Assembly: GCA_009792885.1 (NCBI GenBank)
Contig: WMCF01000066.1
Span: 1,268,861-1,332,860, forward strand
Reading direction: 5' to 3'
Length of the DNA: 64,000 bases
Origin: Eremophila alpestris peregrina
Lineage: Eukaryota; Chordata; Aves; Passeriformes; Alaudidae
The notes below the pieces were generated by a model. It was not told the origin of the DNA and did not search any database. It saw nothing but the letters and a program-made list of their open reading frames with translations. Below are positions 12,884 to 25,008 of the stretch, piece by piece. A program made the translations under genes and the position numbers. Position 1 is the stretch's first letter; the number at the start of each line of letters is the position of its first letter.

Positions 12884-13166
12884 GCAGGTACTGGCAGGAC
12901 AAGGGGAATGGTTTCACACTGACAGGGGCAAGGTCAGGTTGGATTTTGGGAAGAAATTCCTCCCTGTGAGGGTGGGTGAGGAGCTGGCACAAGGTGTCCA
13001 GAGCAGCTGTGGCTGCCCCTGGATCCCTGGCAGTGTCCAAGGCCAGGCTGGACAGGGCTTGGAGCACCCTGGGACAGTGGGAGGTGTCCCTGCCATGGCA
13101 GGGGTGGGACTGGATGAGCTTTAAGATCCCTTCCACCCCAAATTGTTCCATGATTCTGTGATTCCG
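12884..13166 (+). mobile_element. CR1 LINE 3' fragment
   Basis: It begins in 'ggcaggacaaggggaatgg' and runs through 'gaaattcctccctgtgagg', 'cctggatccctggcagtgtc' and 'ccatggcaggggtggga' to the tail 'tgattctgtgattcc'. It includes the degenerate end of ORF2 and the short 3' UTR. Same variant as the copy at 5.3 kb. Confidence 0.95.
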
Positions 13167-14045
13167 TGGCACATCCAGCCCTCTCCTGTCACAGGCATCC
13201 CCAGCTCAGGGATGAGTTTGCAGAGGTACCTGAGCTTGGGCTGCAGCTGATTCAATTCTTTGCTGGCATTACCCAACAGCACTCTCAAGATGCTCTTCCA
13301 GCACCTCACCCTTGTCACAGTTCAAACACTCTCACGTTTCCCAGCTGAAATTTATCTCCATGTCAGGATCAGTCCAGCTCACAAGCCCCACTGCCATGCT
13401 GAAATTAAAGGACAATGTGGTAATTAATGTCAGGACTTCTGCATCCCAGGGCTGTTTGACCCTGCTGAGAGATGGGGATGTACAATTAACTCAGGGCTCT
13501 GGCTTGGGCTCCTCTCTGGCTCCAGGAAGCTCCTCTCCAGCTGGAAAGGAGGAGCTTGGTGGTGATTGTTTGAGATGAGAGCTATTCCTGCGACCTTGCA
13601 GTCCTGTGAAGCTCAGCTCCATCCTCTGCCTCCCTCAAAGCACTCCCACCAGCTTTGGTGTTCATTTTTGAGTTCCCCTGCTCTGTCCCTGAGGCAGTGG
13701 AGCTGTGGCTCCCTCAGTGCCACGGGGGCTCCGTGCCTGGCACCCCTTTGTAATTATCTCCAATCCAACTGCTCATTTCCAGCAGAACTTTAAACATTGT
13801 TCCCTTTTATGTAGCACAGCTTTTTAATTTCCCTCCCTAACAGAAGCGATTGTTTATGTTGTAAATGCCACATTAGGCCCTGTGAAATGGAGATGGAATT
13901 GATTTTCATTTCAGAGATCTCACAGCTTGCCCCAGAACTTTTCTTCTTGATTGCCAGTGCTCAGGGAGGCACAGGGCTCTGGGGGTCAGGAATGGAGTGT
14001 GCAGTGTGGGTTGTACAAACACCAGAGTCGTCCTCCAAATGCAGG
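13167..14045. other. Unique non-coding stretch
   Basis: Mixed-composition sequence between two CR1 copies. No repeat, exon or RNA gene was recognised. Confidence 0.5.
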
Positions 14046-14316
14046 TCATGGAATTGTGGAATGGTTTGGGTGGGAAGGGACCTTAAAACTCAACCAGTGC
14101 CACCCCTGCCATGGGCAGGGACCTTCCACTATCCCAGGTTGCTCCAAGCCCCATCCAACCTGGCCTTGGACATTTTCAGGGATGAGGCAGCCACAGCTTC
14201 TCTGTGCCAGGGCCTCACCACCCCCACAGGGAACAATTCCTTTCTAACATCCCATCTAAATCCCTGCTCTTTCAGTTTGAAGCCATTCCCCCTTGTCCTG
14301 TCACTGCATCCCTTGG
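14046..14316 (-). mobile_element. CR1 LINE 3' fragment
   Basis: On the plus strand it opens with the reverse-complement tail 'tcatggaattgtggaatgg' and continues 'gggaccttaaaactcaacc', 'catgggcagggaccttcc' and 'ccatccaacctggccttgga'. A short internal deletion has removed the 'ggatccaggggc' segment. The match fades after 'tcactgcatcccttgg'. Confidence 0.93.
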
Positions 14317-15536
14317 TGAGATCCCCCTCCTCACCCAGTTCAATCCAGGACTGTTACAGCTTCCAGGACTCGGTCAAGGAGCTGCCTGGTGATTTCTTTT
14401 TTCTTGAGGGATGCATGGATCAAACTCCCTTCCCAACTCTGACAATCAGGATGAGGTGAGCCCAAGTCAGCCCATCCATGTGACATCCAGTCCTTGGCAT
14501 GTACCAAGGCCTTGCTCCTGGTTGCTCCATGATATGGTGGGGCAAGCCATGGAGATAATTCTTTTTTAGGTAGGAATGTGATGGAAACTCTGTTTTCCTC
14601 ACCTGTGCTTGCAGGATCAGGACAGGCTCTGAGGAAAAGGAAGTTGTGTGTGTCACCTTCCTGCTGAGAACAGGAGGGATCATCAGTCCCCACTGTTCAG
14701 CTCCTGTCACCGAGGCTGGGAACACACTTTGGAGTATCCTTGGGGATGTAAAAATCCCCTGTGTAGGGAGCAGAAGGAGCTCTGCCCAATTTACATGGCT
14801 TCAAGGATGTGATTCCTTGTCCCACCTTAGCTCAAGCAGTAGGAGTTGTGGAGATCAGGGATGTTTTTTGGGAAGTTGGTCCCCAAACTGCACAGAAATT
14901 CCTCTCAGCTGCCGCAGCTCCTTCTTTTAATGAAGAGCTCGTGTTTGATCACCCTGATCCCAATGGATCCCAGGCAGGGCCCTGAGTGATGTCACAGTGA
15001 ATCATCCCAGCAACCCAAAGGCTGAAATATGTTTGCATCCCCCATTTCAGTAGGAATGCTGCAGAAAGGATCAGCTCATAAATAACGAGGCTTGAGCACG
15101 GGAAGTTCATAAACACCAGGGCCTGTTGAACCATTTGCTGCCAATAATTCACTATTTTATAGAGGGCAAAGGGAAAAAACTGCACGATTCTCCTACCACC
15201 TTAAAAATGAATTAAAGAAGCTGTAGAATAATCTAGCCTCTCCCCAAAATGCATTTTTGGAGCAGACTCCCTCAATTGCCATGTAAATACAAACTCCCCT
15301 CTGGCACTGGAGCCGGATCCGCCGATGTGAGCGCAGAAGGAGGATCCAAGTAAGTGGCATGAAGACAATTTGCTTGGACCAGGGAGGAAGATGTACTCTG
15401 ACAAGGATAGATGGAATGAGGTTGTTGCCAGAGAAAATCTCAAGGAATTGTGAGCCAAGTTGGGGGGAGCCTTGGATGCAGCGAGCATGCAAATCTCCTT
15501 GTGGTTTTTTTTCGGTTTTGAAGGAGTAGCAGAGCA

Positions 15537-15555
15537 GGGGAGGGGAGGGAGGGGG
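15537..15555 (+). other. G-quadruplex motif with single-base loops
   Basis: Runs of four, four, three and five G are separated by single A loops, the arrangement known to form the most stable quadruplexes. It lies about 60 bp upstream of an AT-rich enhancer-like block. Confidence 0.8.
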
Positions 15556-15987
15556 TTAGAAAAAATCCAGAGAAGCTTTGTCAAGTCTGACATTCCTTTT
15601 GCATCCAGAAGTGGGTATTGATTTTCCAGCCGTGACTGCTATAAATGAGAATTTCTGTGTCGCGGCTCAGGCCCGCCGCTCCTTGTGTTTCTTATCTCTT
15701 TAAATATGATTACCTGCACTTCACGGCTTCACGGGCAAAATCCTAATGAACTTTGCCAGCCCAGGCAGCCCCACATCCCCAGCACCTTCGTGAGCAAATG
15801 AGTTCCACCAGTTCCTCTCCTGCTCTGTCTCCGGGCTACACGTTTATTGACTTTCCGCTAATTTTCTTGTCAGGATAATTCTCCCAATCAAGATTTAAAA
15901 CAAACTGGGAGGTTGCTAAAGTGCTGGTGGTTCAAGTCCGAAAGCTTTTTGGTTTTGATTGAGAGACCTTTGGGTGTTTGTGTTGCA

Positions 15988-16016
15988 GGGGGGGCAGGTG
16001 GGGGAAGGGGATGGGG
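15988..16016 (+). other. Second G-quadruplex motif
   Basis: G runs of seven, five, four and four have loops caggt, aa and at. A further GGG follows at 16022-16024. It is on the same strand as the motif at 15537, about 430 bp away. Confidence 0.75.
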
Positions 16017-17040
16017 TGAGCGGGTTGTGCTTGATTTTGGTACAAAGCTCTTTGTGGAAGGGAGTGAGTTGTTTGTTTAGAGCAAATCCCTTCTTCCATG
16101 CCAACATCTGCTGCTCTGTATTTGCTCGCAGGGGAAACTATAAAAAAAAATAGAAAAAGAAAGAAAGAAATAGATTATTCCCACTGCATCAACCTACAGG
16201 CATCTGCTGGCTGCAATTTTCTTCAATTTCTCGCCGTGAAAAGCAAGAGCGTTCATTTTGTAAGTGCTGCTTTTGTGTGTGACCTATATTTTGAAAACTG
16301 ATGGGGTCACCACCTCCCTCCTCCCAACCTGTTGAACCAAAGAGTGTCTGAGATCTCTCCTAGATTGTATTTATCTCAGAAGATTATTTAAAAAGCAAGG
16401 TAGCTATTACTAATAAGACAGTGTTGTTCTGGTGCGGTTTGAGTTTTTTGCTTTTTTTCCCCCTTTCCCCTTTGGAAATGAAAATCCCAGCCTGGCTCCA
16501 CCTGACCAGGAAAGCACTTCCCCTCCTGTCTCCATCCTTCAGAGCTGATTTAAAAGCACGTAACACTCCTGCACTCATCATCTGCTGCCCCTCTCTGATT
16601 TCCCCCCGTGGGTTGCTGTTACACTGGCTGGCAGGAGTCGGGAGGTGTTGGAGCCTGTCAGGTGGATTTGAAGACATCCCATTTGTGCATATGGATACAC
16701 ACATTCAGCACTCCAGTTGCTTAATGACACATCTCATTCCCATTTGATTGGAGCTTGGAAGCAGTGCAGGCACAGCCAGGTGAGCTGCAGCAGCCCAGAT
16801 CCATCCATGTTCAGCTCTTCTTTTGCTCTTTATCAACTTTGGGGTCTTTTTTTTTCCCCATCAGAAGTTCAATTTTTTTTTTCTTCCCCTTTAATCTCAC
16901 TTTCTATTAAAAGTCTTCCCAGAGCTAATGTAATAAATTTAGATCCAAAGCCAGATGCATAGCAAAACTTTTGGCAGAGAATACTCTATCAGAAGACACT
17001 GCAAATGAAATATGCTTCCCCTTGGGGATTATTCTACAGT

Positions 17041-17072
17041 TTAATTTAATTTGATATTTCAAATTAAATTAA
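17041..17072. repeat. Perfect AT-rich hairpin, 14-bp arms
   Basis: The arm 17041-17054 (TTAATTTAATTTGA) and its exact reverse complement 17059-17072 flank a 4-nt loop, TATT. The arms contain overlapping TTAATT homeodomain cores. Confidence 0.85.
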
Positions 17073-17593
17073 TTCAAATGGTTATGCAGTTTCCAGGGAA
17101 AACAGACTTCATTTATGATGTTCTGCCACCAAATTGTTTTGCTCCTATCATATATCTTATATTGTTAACTGGGAATGATAAGTAGTGACAACGTAGGATT
17201 TTTTCATGCCCTTTGTTTTACAATTCCCATCCTAAAGGGAACAGAAACATCTTCTTGTGCATGGGTTTCTCTGTGGGGTTATTCCAACATTTCCACTGAA
17301 ACCTTGCTGTGGCTGAAAATTAGATTTTCATCAAAATGTGGTTTAAAAAACAACGTGTTTGCTTTGAGAAGGTTTTAGTTTTGTGGGACTCTTACTTCCT
17401 GCCTGGTTTCAATTTACAGAAGAAAAAATAGCAACTCTTTGTTTGGGATTGGGGGTTTTGATCCTCCAGGCCTTATGGCACAGGCAGGAAGGATGTCAGG
17501 AAAAAAGTCTGAGCTGTTTTTTTGGCTTATTTGGTTGGTTTGGGATTGGTTTGGACACTCTGGGATTCAAAAGCAGCATGGGCAGGACACTGA

Positions 17594-18137
17594 GGGAGCT
17601 GATTCTGCCCTCAGGTGAGACCTCACCTGCAATGATGCCTCCAGTTCAGGGGTCCCAGCACAGCAAGGACCTGGAGCTGCTGGAGCCAGTCCAGAGGACA
17701 GGGAAGTGGTTACAGGGATGAAGCACCTTTACTGTGAGAAAAAGCTTGGGAAATTTGGGATTGTTCAGCCTGGAGAAGAGAAGACTCCAGGGAGACCTAA
17801 TTGTGGCCTTCCATGACCGGAAGGGGTCCTAAAAGAGAGCTGGAGAGGGAATTTGGACAAGGAATGGAGGAACAGGACAAGGGGGAATGGCTTCCCACTG
17901 CAAGAGGGCAGGGATGGATGGGATATTGGGAATATCCAATATCCTTCCCTGTGAGGGTGGTGAGGCCCTGGCACAGGGTGCCCAGAGCAGCTGTGGCTGC
18001 CCCTGGATCCCTGGAAGTGCCCAAGGCCAGGCTGGATGGGGCTTGGAGCAGCCTGGGACAGTGGGAGGTGTCCCTGCCCATGGCAGGGGTGGAATAAGAA
18101 CTTTAAGATCCCTTCTAATTCAGGACATTCTCTGATC
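17594..18137 (+). mobile_element. CR1 LINE copy with ORF2 remnant
   Basis: A 5'-extended copy of about 540 bp. It starts near 'ctgattctgccctcaggtga' and includes 'cacagcaaggacctggagct' (the ORF2 segment also seen at 7.3 kb). It ends after 'ggtggaataagaactttaag' with a decayed tail. At 17921-17944 it carries a local inverted duplication absent from the sister copies (listed separately). Confidence 0.93.
17921..17944. repeat. 9-bp hairpin created inside a CR1 copy
   Basis: GGATATTGG (17921-17929), a 6-nt loop GAATAT, and CCAATATCC (17936-17944). Sister copies read 'gggatattgggaa' and then go straight to the 'gaattcttccctg' part, so the second arm is new here. Confidence 0.7.
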
Positions 18138-20147
18138 CTTGGTTTTTCAGCAAGAAGTGATTTTCTTTTATCAGGGGCAAGCTGGGGTAATTTCTGCCCT
18201 TGCCAACCAGATGCAGCTTCAGCACAGGCAGAATTGAGGGGGTTGTGTTGCACTTGAGGGGGTCCATTTCCTTTCATCCTTCATCTGCAGGGGGGAATTT
18301 CCTAAAAACAACCCAAACCCCAAACCTGGATCGTTTTGCCTTCAGTGTGCCCCGCCTAGAATGGGATTACTGATGTTGTACCAGCCCTAAACCATCTTCC
18401 CAAGACTTGTGTGGACTCCCACGGGATTCCTTTATCATCATCTTATCCCACTTTTGCAGTGAGTGATTGATTTAACATGGCTTTTCTCCACAGGCTCTGA
18501 TTATCCAGAGTCATCAAGGAACTTGCTCCAAACTCTGAAGTACATTAAGACAAGGTAATTCAGGGAAGTCTTTGCATCTGGAAATCTCTGTAAGCACTTT
18601 CCTATCTGCTGGCCTGTAGAAAAGCCATTATTCTCGACAGGGGAAAAAAATATTGCTAATATCACAAGAGGCTTTGGAAGAGAACATAAAGCTGGTTTCA
18701 TTTTCCAGTCAACTGAGATCTCATATTTCCTGTACAAGATGTTGAGATGTTTTAGAAAAAGGAGCAATGTTTATTTGTCTAAAGTACCACACGCACGCTC
18801 ACACAAGTTCTATATTATCCTTGTGGCTTTTTTTCCATTGTAAATGGTTTTGCAGGGAGAAATCTCTTTCCCATCCATCACAGCCAGTAGATTAGAAAAA
18901 TATAAATATCATCTAAAGAGAATGGAGCTGAGGCTTCTGCAGAATTCACAGGAGAGAAATGACAAATGCAGCATCCCTGGTGGTGGGGAAGGCTGGGGTC
19001 TGGGTCAGAGATAGCCTTGTTGTCTCCCTGGCTCCTGAGGATTTATTTGCTTACACTCTCCTGGGACAAGGCTCCCAGAGTGATATTTCTTATCAGACAT
19101 GTCTTTTGGGCTGGTCCAAACCCATTTCATTGAGCAATCTGCCATCAGCAAAGGAAGGTTGGTCAAAACATTTTTTCCCCCTTAGAAGTGCATCCATTTG
19201 GGGTTTTTTGTCATTATTTTTCAAGTCCTGCAAGGATTTGTTCCAGAGTAGCCCCAAAGCACTCTGGGGAGGGTTGGATTTCAGTGTTCCCATGGTGTGT
19301 TCTCAGCCAGCAGCCTGACAGCCAGGCTGATGCTCCAAGCTTTTGTCTTTTGAGCCGTGACCATTCCCTAAGCAGTTTCAGGCATGATGGGAGGCAAGTC
19401 TGTGCCCTGGAGAGCCCATGGATGGCTGGATGTGTGTGATGAGGATAAAGCCGCAGTTACAGGGCCTGGGCTTGGAGGGAGAGGGGACCCTCCCTTATCC
19501 CTTTGGCCAGCACATCCCCAGGGCTGAGAGCATTGGAACTGAACTTTGAAGGTTTCGAGTGTTGGGATTTTCATCACGTTTCTTTTTTAAACTCCTCCTC
19601 CTTCTCCTCTCCTTCTCCTCCTTCTCCTATTGGTATCATCATCATCATCATCATCATCACTATTATTACTATTACTATTAGACAGTGTTTTCCTCCTTGG
19701 TGCTTCCCTGACAGCCAGGAATTCTTAACCTTGAAGCTCCCAGTGCTTTGGTTTGATGGTGTGCTGCCAGTGGTTTTGGTGTGGAAACCCTGCTAGAGCT
19801 GAAATGGCTCTTTGGACACAATCAGGGTAATCAGGGAAGTCCCCCCCTCCAGCTGAATTAGCCCAGGTTTAATTGGGTATGGAGCACCCCCCAGCAGTGG
19901 ATGTTCCATTGTGTCTTGGTGCTGCTTCTCAGGCAGAAACCAAATCCATCCCAACACAGATTTTGCTCTTCTCATCTCAGTGATTCCCCTTGCAATCCAT
20001 CTTCCCTTCTCCAAAACCTCTCCATGCCCCAAAACCCACCTGGGAGCACGAGCAAAGAGAGAAATGGGCAGCTTGGAACATCCAGGCCACGGCTGCCTCT
20101 TTTGGCTTGGCTTCCTCTCCTTGGAATCCTTTAATTTGGAGTGGTGC
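18138..20147. other. Unique non-coding stretch with triplet repeats
   Basis: Holds the microsatellite cluster at 19591-19681 (listed separately). Otherwise it is repeat-free, with no recognised exon. AT-rich patches lie at 18540-18900. Confidence 0.5.
19591..19681. repeat. Compound triplet microsatellite: TCC/TTC, (ATC)8, ATT/ACT
   Basis: A pyrimidine-rich ctcctcctccttctcc tract is followed by eight ATC units at 19635-19658, then tattattactattactatta. Likely polymorphic in length. The stretch encodes an isoleucine run in one open frame, which is an artefact of the repeat. Confidence 0.9.
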
Positions 20148-20582
20148 TGATGCCTTTTGGGCTACCTAAAAACAGACCAGACAAAATTCAGAGAATAAAA
20201 AGCAGTTCTGTTTATTGAAGGGTCTTCAGGTACATTTAGGGCAGACAAAGCCCCCCAGGGGCTACACCCAAAATGGACAATGGTTTTTCACACTTTGATC
20301 AGTTTGGTCCATTTGCACATTGGGGGTTCATCTCCCAATTACAGCTCCAGCTGATGAAGTCATTCACCCCAAGTTTGCTGCCCCCAACTCACTTTTGTTT
20401 GCATCTCTCAGGGCCTGAGGCAGTGAGGGGTCCTGGATTGCCAGGCCTGGAGAGGAATTGTTGTGTGTGACCCCAATGGGGCAGCAGCAGCTCACACTGT
20501 GTGTGGGGTTTGGAGTTACACACTAAAGAATGGCAGGGTTACAAATACGTGAAAAACATAAAAACTAAAATCCTAAGACACA
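20148..20582 (-). mobile_element. Solo LTR of an endogenous retrovirus, antisense
   Basis: Read on the minus strand it has an LTR-like 3' half. AATAAA (complement of 20211-20216) is followed by a T-rich stretch and 'gtctggtctgtttttagg' close to the end. The plus strand starts tgatgcc and ends gacaca, consistent with TG...CA ends. I recognise the body ('ggctacacccaaaatggac', 'gtggggtttggagttacaca') as an LTR type common in songbird genomes, from memory. I see no internal retroviral genes beside it and no clear target-site duplication, so the exact ends are uncertain. No good TATA box remains. Confidence 0.6.
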
Positions 20583-21044
20583 CTGCTGCCAGGACCTGTG
20601 GCCCCACAGGCTGTGTTTGCAGGGTCAGGCCCTGGGAGGGGATTTCTGAGAGAGGTCCCTGCTGCAAGAGCTCAGGCTGGGAGCAGCTGTGCCCAGCTCC
20701 TGCTCAGCCACAGCAGACAAGTGCTGGGGATGACAAAGTGCAAACGACTGCAGGCAGATGTTCCCCTGCAGCCCAGCCTCATCCTGCAGTCCACTCAGGT
20801 GCCTCTCTTCAGAAAGTTTCTCAGGGCACCGTGTGCTCTGTGACACCCCTGCTTTTATGGTTTCATTCTTCTCTGCTGCAGCCTTTTGTCTCTCAGCACA
20901 GCCACCGTGTCAGGAAGAGAGATTGCCTGAGCCTGGCTCTGCTCTGGGCAGCTTTGTTTTCACTGTGTGCCTGAGGGGCATCCACAAGCAGCCCACAGCC
21001 AGCAGCTGGAGTCCACCATGGACAGGGATTCTGGGAGAGGTGAT
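20583..21044. other. Spacer between LTR and CR1
   Basis: GC-rich unique sequence. The minus strand near 20850-20870 reads 'aaaccataaaagcagggg', which resembles a TATA box but has no supporting context. Confidence 0.45.
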
Positions 21045-21436
21045 CGTAGAATCATGGAATAGGTTGGGTGGGAAGGGACCTTAAAGCTCATCCTGTTTCA
21101 CACCCCTGCCATGAGCAGGGACACCTTCTACTATCCCAGGGTGCTCCAAGCCCCATCCAACCAGGCCTTGGACACACCCTGAGATCCAGGGGCAGCCACA
21201 GCTTCTCTGGGCACCCTGTGCCAGGGCCTAGCCACCCTCCCAGGGAAGAATTTTCCCAATATCCCATCTAGTCCTGCCCTTTGGAAGCCATTCCCTGTGT
21301 CCTTTCCCTCCATCCCTTGTCTCAAGTTCCTCTCCAGCTCTCCTGGTGCCCCTTTAGGCAGTGTAAAGGCCTCTAAGATCTTCCTGGAGCCTTCTCTTCT
21401 CCAGGTGAACACCCCCAGCTCTCCCAGCCTGGCTCC
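21045..21436 (-). mobile_element. CR1 LINE 3' fragment
   Basis: The plus strand begins with the inverted tail 'cgtagaatcatggaatagg' and continues through 'gggaccttaaagctcatcc', 'ccatgagcagggacacc', 'gagatccaggggcagccac' and 'ctctccaggtgaacaccc'. The match ends at 'agcctggctcca', where the element was 5'-truncated. Confidence 0.95.
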
Positions 21437-24400
21437 ATGGGAGTATTCTCTTCAGGGGGATCTGTTTGGGGGGGTCTATAAATGGGAAATTTAGTCACAA
21501 GCTGCAGGATGAGTTTCTCAAGGCCATACAGATGTGCTGGCTGCACTCAGAGCAAGAGCAGGCTGCTGTTATCTGTAAATCCCTACAGAAAACCCCTGTA
21601 AGGGGCTGGGTTTCCCAGGGAAGTGCCTCTCTGCTCCTGGAGGTGCCTGGTGTCCCTGGGGAATGGCAGTCCAGGTCCCATGGCTTGAGCAGCCCACGGT
21701 GCCTTTATTCCCATCCCAGTTGTGACAGACTGTGCCTCTGGGCCTTGGGGTGAATTTGGGGTGCCACTGGGGTGTCTGCTTTGCTCCAGAGTGAGCTGTG
21801 TGCCACAGAGGCTAATGGCAACTGTAGGAAAAGTTTCAGGAATGCAGAGTGTTTGTCCCAAGCATCTCTAGGTGACACAAAGCCAAGGAGAGGCTCCTGT
21901 GGACACTGCAGCTTTCAGAGGTGGGTGGCTGTGGTGTCTCACACACAGCCCTGCCCAGACTGTGATACCCCTCCCTGACCTGAGGAGCATCATCTCTTTG
22001 TGTTAAATACACCAGTGCAGCTAAATCCTCTGATCTAGGAGGCCCTGGCTTCAAAACCTGTTGGGGGTGAGCCTGCTGCCCGTAAGGTGGTTTAGGAGTT
22101 ATTGATGGAAGGACCTTTGGGGGCTGAGTCTCAGCTCTGACAGAGGCAAAGGAGAAATCTTTGTTTAAATAACCCCCAGGGACTGGAACTGGTGGTGACC
22201 CAGAAACAGTTTAATTTTTTTATTGCTTTCCATAGCTTCCCCAGGCTAAAGCTGTCTCCAGTAAAGGAAAACCAGGTTGTTACTGGGGGAGTAAGCAAAT
22301 TAGCAGACGAGGGCAAAAGCTGAGCAGAGTCGAGTTCCCAGGAGCTGTGACAGCTGAACAGCACTTGTGCCTTTCTCTCCTCTCTCTTTCTTTTAGTGTC
22401 CCACTGATCTGTAGCCCCTGCACCAAGTAATCAATTTTTTGTTTCATTTTTACACCATTGTTTCAGTATTTCGGGGTAAAACCAGATGTTGACTCTTCAT
22501 TGAATGGCAATTCCACTTTCAGCCTATGGGGTGCTTGGTCAAATCCAAACTGATTTCTTAATCACTGAAGGATGCTTTCAGGAGCTTTGTTATTCTTTAT
22601 CATTTCAGCCACTGTGTGGGTGCTCAGTGGCCAGGCAGATCTCCCAGCCTGCTCCCTGCTGTTTCAGGGAATGCTGGGGATAGGAGCAGGAGGGGATAAA
22701 TATATTCTCATTCACTCATCAATTGACCTGAATAGAGACCACCACCATCTCCATCATTGCAGGTTGAATTTGGGGCTGCACTGGATCACTCTGGCCCTTT
22801 AGCCTCCATGCCAGCCCTCCATGCCTGTTCTGTGGGAGCTGCTCATTCCCTATGGGATGTTCCAGCTCCCAACCCCACCCCGCTTGGCCAGCACAAAGGG
22901 GTTTGTTCACTTGTTTGCTAATTGGATTTTGCACCAAAGGGAGATCCAGAGAGCTGCACCTCTGGCCAAAATCAGCACGGTGTTGACCCCAGGCCATCAG
23001 TACTAAAAGCACAAGCCATGGCTTGGCAGGCTCCAGGAGATCTTGTGTCATCTTGGATCAGGTGAGCCCTCACACACACCCATCATGAGCAGGGAGCAGG
23101 ACAAGTGCAGTGGTGGCACAGATGGAGAGAATAAACCAGTCTTTGCCCACGTTATTGGGTTGCTAATGAGGAGAGACCTCATCAACCTCCCAGCCATCTC
23201 ATTTCTCTTGGCTACCATTTCAGCCAGTCAGGAACCACACCAGCAACAGCATTTCCTGGCATGAGCCAGCTCTGTGAGGGAAATATTTCCAATGGGAAAA
23301 CGAGCAATTCTCACTTTTCCCCCTGGCTCTGATATCAGTAATCTCCTTCACACCACACATCTCCAAGTCCAATCCCAGCTGCCTGTATGGATCAAGCTCC
23401 CCCTGTTTCTCATTGTGTGCCTCCAGCTGCATCCCAAGCCTCTGTAGGATGGAGTGGGAGACTTTTCATCCTCACCCTGCAGTTCTCACTTCAGGTGCTG
23501 CTGCCCAAGCCCAGAGCATTTGGGGGTTATTTTCTTAACCATGACCTCACCTCCATGTAAGCGGAGTTGTCTTGGAATTCAGCCACGGAGCTGAATTCAC
23601 CAGTGCCCCTTTTGAAGCTCAGACAGCTCCATCCCTCTGCCAGGAGTTTTCCTCCTCCCTGTGCCACCTGGAAGCATTGGAGTTGTCCCTCTCCCCAAAC
23701 TGGACACAGCCCCCACAGCTCCACACTGGTCATGTTGCACCAATACCTCTCACTCGCCCAGCAGCCTCTCAACTCACAGACTAATTAAAGTTCATGTCAC
23801 ACTGGGAAGATGCAAAATGCTCTCTGAGCACTAGATGTTATTATTTTAAGCTCCTCTTCTTTTTCCTGAGGCGCAGCAACTCCCTGAATCCCAGCTGGCA
23901 CACCACATCCAGCCACAAAACACCGCTAATTGGGTGTTTCTCCTGTTGACCTCATTTCTCCAGCTTACTTTGGCTGGGTTTATTTCATGGGTTTTTGGGG
24001 GATTTCTTTTCAAGAGGGCCAGATAAAGAGAAACACTTTACTGAGTGTCTTGGATAGTCCTTGGTCATTCCTCTCCTCCTGACCTTGCCCTGTTTAAAGG
24101 TGTGATAATGCTGCTCTTCCCCCATCACCATCTGTTTTACACATCCAAGGAGAAAAGAGGCAGAGGGGGATGGGAAGAAAAAGATCAAGGGCAGAGTGAT
24201 GACTTTGGAAGAGGTTTCATTTGGAAGAGGTCACAGACCTCTACTCTAGGCAGGACCTACACTGTTGCTCCTTCCCATCAAAAGGCATTGGCAGGTCCAT
24301 CATCCTTAAAAAGTATTCCTTGGACAGGATTTGGGTACTGAAGTGTGGCTTTTGGACTGATTCCCCTTCAAAGGAGAAGGTGACTTGTGCTATAAACGTT

Positions 24401-24981
24401 GTAAAGCTCAGCCAGGCTCTAGGACAGCTCCTGCCTGATGAATGCACCAAGTTCATTAGCGACGACTTTGTTCAAGTGTCCCCAACCCAGTTCACCTCCC
24501 AAAGAATTGAGGAGTCTCCCATTAATCCCTTAATTGTGTTATTGGGAAGGTGCCTCCTCGGTGTCACCTTGCAGAGGTGGCAGGTGGAAACCTCTCCCTG
24601 ATGTTCTCCAGGTGGCTTCTTTCCTTCTTTTGGTATTTGTGAAAACAGATTTGATTCCGTGTGTGGGATTCTGCCCCATCCACCTTCCCTGGCATGAATT
24701 CATCATGCTGTTTCCCCCACACCATTCATTACCTCCTTAAAAATGAATGCAGAGAGAAAACACAATTAGATGCTGCTTTGGTTAAATAATACCTTGGAAA
24801 AAACCAAAACAATGGCTTGAAAAATAAGCAGAGAGTGAAGATCGCACAGTTTGAACTAATGATGGAAATTACCTCGAGTTAAGTTGGATTTTAAATCAGA
24901 GGTTTGGGGGATTGTATTTTTTACTTTCTTTCCGGTGAATTATGACAAATATAGAGGCCTGCTGGATGGATGATTAGATTT

Positions 24982-25008
24982 TCTCTCTCTCTCTCTCTCT
25001 CTCTCTCC
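24982..25008. repeat. (CT)n microsatellite
   Basis: About thirteen TC units. The complementary strand encodes an arginine-glutamate run in one frame, which is a by-product of the repeat. Confidence 0.95.

Larger units (their letters stand above)
14317..17593. other. 3.3 kb of unique non-coding sequence
   Basis: No mobile element was recognised. It contains an enhancer-like block at 15600-15910 (taaatatgattacctgc, cgctaattttcttgtcagg), two G-quadruplex motifs (15537-15555 and 15988-16016), and an AT-rich section at 16960-17380 with a perfect hairpin at 17041-17072. Open frames around 15190-15600 on the minus strand overlap one another and show no domain. Confidence 0.5.

Noticed and set aside
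15900..15960. tRNA-like B box (ggttcaagtcc)
   Set aside because: No A box at the right distance and no cloverleaf could be folded around it.
20845..20872. TATA-like ccataaaag on the minus strand near the antisense LTR
   Set aside because: About 640 bp from the LTR polyadenylation signal, too far to be its promoter. No other support.
24221..24601. 126-codon plus-strand open frame with protein-like wording
   Set aside because: No recognised domain, and the opposite strand is also open. Not above chance expectation.
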